Below, in pieces: positions 57,559 to 64,000 of a stretch of DNA of 64,000 nt. The notes under the pieces are model-generated. The model was not told the origin of the DNA, ran no database searches, and worked only from the letters and a program-made list of their open reading frames with translations. This DNA comes from Thermothelomyces thermophilus ATCC 42464 (Eukaryota; Ascomycota; Sordariomycetes; Sordariales; Chaetomiaceae), in NCBI RefSeq assembly GCF_000226095.1, contig NC_016476.1, positions 2,542,001-2,606,000 on the forward strand. The letters are read 5' to 3'. Position 1 is the first letter of the stretch; the number at the start of each line of letters is the position of its first letter. The position numbers and the translations under genes are program-made.

Positions 57559-58983
57559 TCAAACAGCACCACGCGGCTTCGCCTTCGACTTTGCCTTCTC
57601 CTTCTTCTCCTCCTTGAGCTTCTTCTTCTTGGCTTCGTTCTGCTCTTCGAGCTTGCGCTTGTGCGCGGCCTTTTCCTCCTCGGTCTTGGGTAACACCTTG
57701 AAGAAGCCTTCAATGCGCGATTGCTGCGAACTCTTGAGATTCTTCTCGAGGCGCGCGCCACCCGCGCGCACCCGGTCCTCCGAGAATCCCTTTTCGTGCA
57801 CCAGGAATTGCACCAGCCCCTCGATGTCGGGCTTCTCCCACTTGAAGTCGCACAGCGGGTCGTCCGCCTGCCGCACGTCAGGCGAGAAGAAGAGCTCGCG
57901 CGCGTCCTCAAACGGCCAGTCGTCCGGTACCGTGTAGCGGCCCTTGGGGTCATTCTTCATGAACTCAACGACCTTTTCCAGGCTACCGTGTTCGCGGATC
58001 AGTTTGAGCGCTGTGGACGGGCCCACTTTGGGGATCGGGTCGAGATAGTCACAACCGAGCAGAATGCAAAGATCGACAAACTGGAACGACGAGAAAGGAA
58101 ATTAGCATCTGAACATCTAAAACGATAGATGGGATAATAAACAAAGTACAAGATATTTTTTTTTTGGGAAGAAAAGAAAAGAGGCTACTTCAGGAGCCAT
58201 CGGGGTCACCAACCTGCTTCCTGTCCATGTTCAGGCCCTCCAAGACTTTGCTGACATGAATTTCTTGAATCGGCTCCTTGCGCTGCTCGCTGAAGGTAAG
58301 ATGACGCAGCAAGATCGGGGCGTCAAAGCAGAGGGTATCCATATCCTCGCTGGCGGCAGCGTAGACCTTGCCGGCGCGCGCTAGCACCGCGCATTGGGCC
58401 TCGGCCTCGGTGGGCGCGACGATGTAGGGGACGCCCATCAGCTTGAGCAGCCGCTGGCACTCGGCGTTGTGTTCCTTCGTCACGCGCACCGTCCTTCGTG
58501 AGAACTTCTCCACGTCTTCGGACGTACCCGTCTCCTTTGCCTCCTCGAGCCCCTCGGTCGCCTCCTGTTTCCTCTGGAACCGCCGGGCCAGCTCGCCGGA
58601 CTTGAGCTTCGGCGGAGCGCCGTCGAAAACGTAGAGCGGCTTGATCCCGTTGTCGACCATGCGAAGCGTGCGGTAAAACATTCCCATCAGGTGTGACGTC
58701 GTCTCGCCGCTTTCGTTCATGAGTTGTTGGCCGTCTGATCGCACGGCGATGAGGAAGCTGTAGATGCTCATTGAACTATTGTCCGGTTAGATGAGGCCTC
58801 TTGCGCATCGGATTGTATGCTAGATCGTACGCATCCTATGATCTGTTAGCCTGAAAGCCAGAAGTCGCCGACGGAGGAACTTACAATTGCGACCTTGCGG
58901 CCGAACTGATTCTTGATGTCGCCTTCCTTGATGGCATCCGGAGCTTCCTCCTTGATGATGGAGAAGAGTTGTTTTATACCCAT
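57559..58983 (-). CDS. fen1: flap endonuclease 1 (Fen1/Rad27)
   Basis: Proposed five-part join gives four exons plus a microexon: complement(join(57559..58080,58214..58775,58831..58835,58885..58983)) with the 5-nt exon 58831-58835, encoding 395 residues. Fen1 removes 5' flaps during Okazaki-fragment maturation and base-excision repair. Catalytic acids are all present: Asp34 (VAI-DASMSIYSF, codon supplied by the microexon), Asp in [10 protein letters not shown], Glu pair in [10 protein letters not shown], Asp pair in AASEDMDTL and Asp in [14 protein letters not shown]-binding PIP box (QSRIEGFF) is followed by a Lys-rich tail. Other introns: 49 bp, 55 bp and 133 bp. The start at 58983 ([15 protein letters not shown]) has Gly2, whose exposed N terminus is used in catalysis. 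Length matches the usual 380-400. Confidence 0.95.
58831..58835 (-). other. fen1: 5-nt microexon of fen1 (GATGC)
   Basis: On the coding strand the sequence reads CTAACAGATCATAG|GATGC|GTACGA. The five bases complete ATT-GAT-GC and are followed after the next intron by T-TCA-ATG, giving Ile-Asp-Ala-Ser-Met, the invariant Fen1 sequence. Both flanking introns (58836-58884, 49 bp; 58776-58830, 55 bp) have a GT donor, a CTAAC branch site about 10-15 nt before the AG, and AG acceptor. Skipping the 5 nt would shift the frame. Confidence 0.85.
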
Positions 58984-60031
58984 CTTTACTGCGTGTCTTA
59001 CGCTGGTGACAGTAGCCGAAACCGCTCTCTCCGAAAAGATGGGTGAAAGTAATTGTCGTTAATAAATAGGTATTGGAAAAGAAGTTGAAGGGACGGCAAG
59101 TAGGGGAAGGTAGCAGGCGCATTCGTGATGTCACAGGTTTGGAGGTCCAAACGCGACCCGTTCAAGGGCGTGCGACGCGCCTTACCGCGAATTAAAGTGG
59201 AGCCCATTACACACGCTCCCAGCCCGCAGCGGGGTTGAAACTCTTGCAAGAGATTGAAGAATGCATGATGTGCAGTGTCGTGCACAGAAATACCGAGATA
59301 TATAATGAATGCTCGAATCGCTAGTTGTACGCGTGATGCTCCCTTACAACGCCTGAATTGCATGCGCGTCTATTGCAGAGGATGACCGAATGCAGGAAAG
59401 GCTCAGAATATCCTCGAACTTCCGTCTCGTATACCCTTGTATGTACTGTACTTGAGGGGTAGATAGCAAAACCAAAGTGAATTCGCAAAAAAAAAATAGA
59501 TGCCTTGATACAGAAACAACTATTTTAGACAGTTTATATACCAAAGATGTTGATCCGTGTCTGCTCCCTGCCATAGGCATTTATCAGGCCCTATTAAGCC
59601 GTGATTCAACCACTGTATGGAGAAAACAGGCGATGGCGACCGGGAGATTCAACACAAGCTTCAAATATAGACCCGAAGTAGCGAAAAAGCGAGCGTGTCC
59701 AGCTCAAGCGGCTTTGATGGGGGATACCCTGTTTTCTTCGCTGTACGTTTGCCCTGGCAGAGGGGCCGCACCCGGCATCGACGTCGTGAGATGCCGCAAG
59801 TGTTACATGACCCAGACGTCGACAGACCAACAAGCTGCTGTCGTCTTCGCATATGCAGAGTAAACGAGCCTGTGGGCTCAATTGCCGGCGCTGCTGGCGT
59901 CCTGCGCCCCGTTAAAAGAACGGAGAACAGAAGCGGGGAGAAAAAAAAAGAGAGAGGGTAAAAGCCTTCCATCTTTTTTTCTTTTCTTCCTCTCGAAAAC
60001 GGGTCTCGCGCAGCTTGAGGAAGAGAGTGGT
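58984..60031. other. intergenic region (fen1 promoter; nox1 3' flank)
   Basis: No gene is recognised. One ACGCGT occurs at 59329-59334, about 350 bp before fen1, with MCB-like ACGCGA and GACGCGCC nearer (about 59150-59183). A-rich and T-rich runs at about 59485-59495 and 59940-59990 fit the nox1 3' region. Confidence 0.5.
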
Positions 60032-61904
60032 TCAGAAATTCTCCTTGCCCCAAACAAAGTTGAACCTGGATCATTTGTCAGTGGGGGCACTCAAGAGCCT
60101 ACAAGCTAGGGATTCGACTTACCCAGGCTCGCTGTACTTGTTGCACAAGATATGTAACGTGCTTCCCAATCCCTTGGGACCACAGAAGAACACACCGGCC
60201 TCGGAGGGACTGTGTAGCTTCCTGATGCCTCTAAAGATCATATCCCAGTTAGGACGGCCAAAGTTGGTCGGTGAGCGCAACCCGGTAATCGTGTCCTTGT
60301 CGGCGTTGGCATCGTTGATCATGATGTTGGTGGCATCGTCGACCTTGATCTTGGCAGTCAGGTAGGTGTGAATCTCGATACGGTTATCCACGTCTTGTGC
60401 CTCGATGGCAAGAAGCAGGGAGCGGAACCACTCGAAGGAGCCGAAGTCTCTGCAGATCCAGAAAAAGTACACCTTGCTGAGCCGCGTCTTTTTCTGCGGG
60501 TAGTTCATCCGGTACCAGATCGACTTGAGGATGGAAGCGAACGGCGTCACGCCGATACCAGCGCCGCACAGGATCGAGATCTCATACTTGAACACGTCCT
60601 CGGATGCCGATCCAAACGGCCCGTCGATGTAGACTCGGGGAAGCACCCGCCTCAAAGCCGGATCCACCTCGTTGTTGTCCTGGTCGACGCCGACAACCTT
60701 GGACGAATCGCTCTTCTTCTTGTCGAACTCGCACCCGAGGGTCTCGGCAACCGCTCGCGTGAAGTCGCCCACGACGCGCATGTGGATCGAGATGTAATCC
60801 TCCTCGGGCGCGCTGGTCAGGGTGAACGGGTGATACTGCCACAGCGAGACGGCGGGGCAGCAGAAGAAGATGTACTGCCCGGCTCTCGTCTTTGTGTTTT
60901 CCTTCTTGATCTGGATCTCGCACACGTTGCTCGGGTGCTGGATGACCTTGGCGATGTACGTCTTGTGCCGGCCGCGGATCTCGCGGGCAATGCGCTCGGC
61001 GAGGTAGGCGAAGCCGCCGTACATCCAGTATTGCCAGAAGACGCCGATAGCCGAGGCGCCGGTCGAGACACAGAAGGGTGCGAAGTCGGACTGGATCATG
61101 CAGAAAGCGCCGTGGATGGACCAGAAGAAGAAGAAGACGATGAACATGTGGTGCGTGTACCAGAACCGCTCGTAGTTGGCGCGACGCGTCTTCTCAACCG
61201 ACGTGATGACCATGCCCGTCAGGGCGATCAGCATGACGTATCCCGTCCAACCGGGACCCGAGACCAGGTTGGCCAGCAGGAATCCGTAGAAGCCGAGGTT
61301 ATTCTTGGCGGCGATCTGGGCAAAGTTGTTCCAGTGGGCAATCGTGTGAACCCAAGAGAAGAAAAAGATGGACCACGCCGTGGTGATGTGGAACGTGATG
61401 TTCTTGTCGAACTGGATGATGCCGTTGAGCGGGGTCTGCCTCGCCAGCGAGATGAGCGTGCGGCAGACTGGGAAGAGGATCAGGGCGACATCGACGTGGA
61501 GGACCAGGGCAGAAGAACGGGCAATCATGAACGTCGGCCCAAACGTATCCCGCGCGACCTGGAGGCTGTCCTTGAGCGAGTAGTGCACGAAACCGAACGC
61601 GAACACGGTCGCGTGGAGCAACATGAACACGAAGACGAAACTGCGGCGGCGATTAGCCCGAGTGCCGTGCGGTGTAGCGGACAACCTGGGAGGGCAAAAC
61701 CTACATTCGGCGGTACCCTTCGTTCACCATCCACCGATCGAATTTCTCCCTGGGCGTCAGTTCTTTTTGCTTCTCCTGCGTCATCTCGCCGGACAGCAAC
61801 ATGCGGGTGAGCGGCGTCCATCGTGACCTTTCCGACGGCTTCGTCGACCCCCCGCTACCCCAATTGCCCCCGCCGGAGCCGCCGTATCCTCCGTAACTCG
61901 CCAT
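60032..61904 (-). CDS. nox1: NADPH oxidase NoxA / Nox1
   Basis: Three exons, complement(join(60032..60065,60123..61640,61705..61904)), encode 583 residues. Introns are 64 and 57 bp. NoxA is the gp91phox-like superoxide-producing oxidase used in fungal sexual development and hyphal fusion, regulated by NoxR and Rac. Order: Gly-rich N terminus (MASYGGYGGSGGG), six membrane helices with the haem-binding His pairs (HVDVALILFP, WVHTIAHW, FWYTHHMFIV, WSIHGAF), the FAD site HPFTLTSAPEED, the NADPH sites CGAGIGVTPFASILKS and FFCGPKGLGSTLH. The 34-bp last exon adds the conserved terminus FNFVWGKENF. There are no EF hands and no long N-terminal extension, which fits the NoxA class rather than NoxB or NoxC. 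The intron-1 junction gives YRRIFVFVFMLLHATVF. Confidence 0.95.
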
Positions 61905-64000
61905 CTCGTTGCCTCGGGTGTTGTGGTCGCAACTCGCAAGCACGCTGGGTCCACCCTTTTCCCTCGGATATTTCCCCCCAAAACCTCGTTCCGAGATTTT
62001 GGTCTCTTGTCCTCAATCGTCTTCCTCGAGCCCTCCAGCAGGCAGTCAATGCCCGAGGCCCTGTGTCAATCCAGCGACCAAGCCGTCGGTCGGTGAAGGG
62101 AAAAAAAAGGTGTCTACGAAGTAGTAAAAAAAAATCGGACTCAGAACCTGCTGAACCGGCGAACGATATCCATCAAGATGGCGTTCGAGAAAGAGAGTCG
62201 TCGAATAGCAAAATTTAAGGAGCGGATTATGGGAGCCTGCTGTTGCCACGGGAGGCGAGGCGGTGATGGTCAGTCCAAGCACCTGGGAGAGATGGGCAGC
62301 ACCGACAGAGAAGAGTGCAGGGAAAGAAGGGACGGGGGGAGATGGTCAGCGGCTCGGGCGCGGCGGGAGGTAGGGTAAAGTGATTAAAGAGGCGCCAAGC
62401 GATTCAAGCACCCGGAAACATGTTGCTGATTCGCGTAGATCATACCTGTCCACAAATGCCTACTCGCGGCGGCTTCTGTTGCGCAAACGAGGGGGGCGAA
62501 AAAAAAGAAAAAGTCGAGAAGGCACAGTTTAGGCTCGTGCCAACGCAGAAGAGCGCAAGAAACGAAGAGAAACGTGGGTCTCGAGGAGCGAGGAGGAAGC
62601 GACTGGCAAATGACTCGAAAAGGGGCAGGCGCTGTTGACGAGACGGTCCTTTGCCGTGAACAAAAGCGTTGGAAACAGTGGGACCCTCCTGGGGGGGCCT
62701 GTGTTACACCTCGTGTCTGGCAACGAGGGGGGAGAATGGCATGCGCAAGCAGCACTCCTGTGCGTAATCCGTACACTACGGGGAAAGTGAAGACGCCATC
62801 AAGGGGCAGGGACGCCTGTTCACGGGCAAGATTGGGAAAGAATCGAATGAGATCCCATGTCGTCGAAACAAAAGCCCTGCTGCGAAGGTTGCAATGGACC
62901 TGGGGGGAAGGACAGGGAGCTGCGAGGCTCTGCTGCAAACGAGCCATGTCCGTCGCGTGCGAGGGTATCGGGCCTGGGCAGCCCGGTTCGCTCCCTCCAC
63001 AATCCGACCTTTCTTTTGGGGCCAGGCCCGGCTGTTGTCTGCGAGGCCTCAGGTAACTAGCTGACTTGCGACCGTTTGCCGCAAATTCGGCTGGTGTGGA
63101 CGTAATACTACCAATTGATAGTGTATGTGCATACATCACCCGGGACATGGCAACGGAAGAGACCAAGAGGCGCCCTCGTACAACATCTCATCCATCTCAA
63201 AGCCTCGCAGGAGCTTCGTTGTTTCTGGGCTTTTTTTCAATGATGACGACGACCTGCCATCGGTGTCGAAAATGACTGGGGTCATAGACTTGTCAGGTGG
63301 GAACGAGAGATCAGACCGATCTCTCGGAGCGACAGGGAACTGAGGGTGGGTAATGGCGCCATCTTTGAGATGGACAAGCCCAGGGTTTTGCTTCATCTTT
63401 TTTCCCCGTCCGCCGCTGCGTACACAGTAGAGGCTGGCGAGGCGCTGCGTCTGGGATATCAGCGCTACGTTCATAGGTGGAGCGGGAGGTGGTTTGCCAA
63501 GACCCGGTTTTGTGCGACTCGAGGCCTCCATAAGCCCCTCTCTGATTGGTCAGAAGGTGGCCAGGGAGGCCGGCCTGCGTTGCGAGTTACTGTTTCGGCC
63601 AAGGATCCTGATACACACAGGCGGCGGTTCGCCTGGCCTGGCGCCAGCCAAACGTCGCACTCCGGCAGTGCTTCAATGCTCGACCAGACCCCCAGCAAGA
63701 TGCATACAGACGTACTACGTATTACGGAGCACTCCGTACTGCGCCGTGTGCCAGAGGTTGTGTGGGGGAGGGGAGGGGCGAAGGTAGGGCTAAAGACACG
63801 ACTCGATCAGCAGAATGGACCCATGATGGTTTGTGGGCTGAACCGAGACAAAGCTTTGCGGCGCCTCCATGAGGGAGTCTAGACTTAGTTATTAGCCACA
63901 GCTCTCAGCTGTGGCACATTCGTTCGGTCAGGAGGTGCCAGTTACATTTTGCAACTCTCTGGCTGCTCCTTGTACTGGCTAGGCACTGTACTGTACCTGG
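61905..64000. other. gene-poor window end (nox1 promoter and beyond)
   Basis: No gene is recognised in 2.1 kb. Open frames up to 260 codons (for example 62384-63166, -) lack domains. A TACGGAG-CA-CTCCGTA inverted repeat lies at 63723-63738 and a perfect 9-bp hairpin (GCCACAGCT-CTC-AGCTGTGGC) at 63895-63915. GT/AG-rich low-complexity stretches lie at about 62495-62520. A gene could begin past the right edge. Confidence 0.5.

Noticed and set aside
59329-59334. ACGCGT upstream of fen1 as an MCB element
   Set aside because: It lies about 350 bp from the start and is single. At this base composition several chance copies are expected in 64 kb, and one also falls inside the GH5 gene intron and one across the pri1 exon-1 donor.
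60368-61810. 480-codon open frame on the + strand antisense to nox1
   Set aside because: It is the mirror of a well-conserved gene. Its composition is Asp/Val/Glu/Arg-biased as expected from the reverse frame of a GC-rich coding sequence, and it has no domain.
62384-63166. 260-codon open frame on the - strand in the right-hand gap
   Set aside because: No domain, no plausible neighbour context. A Phe run comes from a poly-A tract, and equally long frames overlap it on the + strand.
1-64000. Virus-like elements, LTR retrotransposons, CRISPR arrays, toxin clusters or a new multi-gene system
   Set aside because: No reverse transcriptase, integrase, capsid, transposase or long terminal repeat sequence was seen in any frame, and the genes have unrelated, mostly housekeeping roles.

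Overview
The window is a 64-kb piece of filamentous ascomycete nuclear chromosome. Genes carry short introns (49-134 bp) with GT-AG ends and CTAAC/CTGAC-type branch sites. Proteins match Sordariomycete families: CBM19-like mucins, Fig1, NoxA, the cytochrome b5-acyl-CoA dehydrogenase fusion and the DASH subunit Spc34. The style suggests Sordariales, probably Chaetomiaceae, but the genus cannot be fixed from sequence alone. I see no intact transposon, virus-like element, CRISPR array, rRNA, tRNA or secondary-metabolite cluster. It looks like ordinary euchromatin with housekeeping genes separated by 0.1-2.2 kb.

Layout: secreted Ser/Thr-rich CBM19-like protein (+, 1285-3162); replication factor Sld2 (-, 3983-5931), divergent from a TOPORS-like RING E3 (+, 6238-7624); proteasome subunit Rpn3 (-, 8928-10813); Taf12 (-, 12672-14900); a disordered acidic protein of unknown function (-, 15987-16937); DASH subunit Spc34 (+, 19185-20107), convergent with a DsbA/FrnE-like oxidoreductase (-, 20232-20992); Fig1 (+, 22672-23745); a large GH47 mannosidase (-, 24966-27796); the cell-wall-integrity MAPKKK Bck1 (-, 29571-34651); a GH5_12 steryl/ceramide glucosidase (-, 36042-38422), divergent from primase subunit Pri1 (+, 39183-40923); Trm10 (-, 41090-42430), divergent from Msh2 (+, 42880-45864); deubiquitinase Ubp2 (-, 46700-50748); a complex I NDUFA11-type subunit (+, 52033-52848); a candidate intronic box C/D snoRNA pair (53008-53481); cytochrome b5-acyl-CoA dehydrogenase (-, 54376-56153); flap endonuclease Fen1 (-, 57559-58983); NADPH oxidase NoxA/Nox1 (-, 60032-61904); and a gene-poor end (61905-64000).

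The genes do not form a pathway cluster. Five act in S phase or chromosome maintenance (sld2, pri1, msh2, fen1, spc34). Of these, sld2 carries two and msh2 one ACGCGT (MCB-type) motif close upstream. The most notable observations are: a 5-nt microexon in fen1 that supplies the codon for catalytic Asp34; a non-canonical GC-AG intron in the complex I gene; and two near-identical 77-78-nt elements with terminal C and D boxes, each inside a predicted intron and each 75-76 nt from its 3' splice site. Exon joins were worked out by eye from reading frame, splice signals and family conservation. They have not been tested against transcripts.
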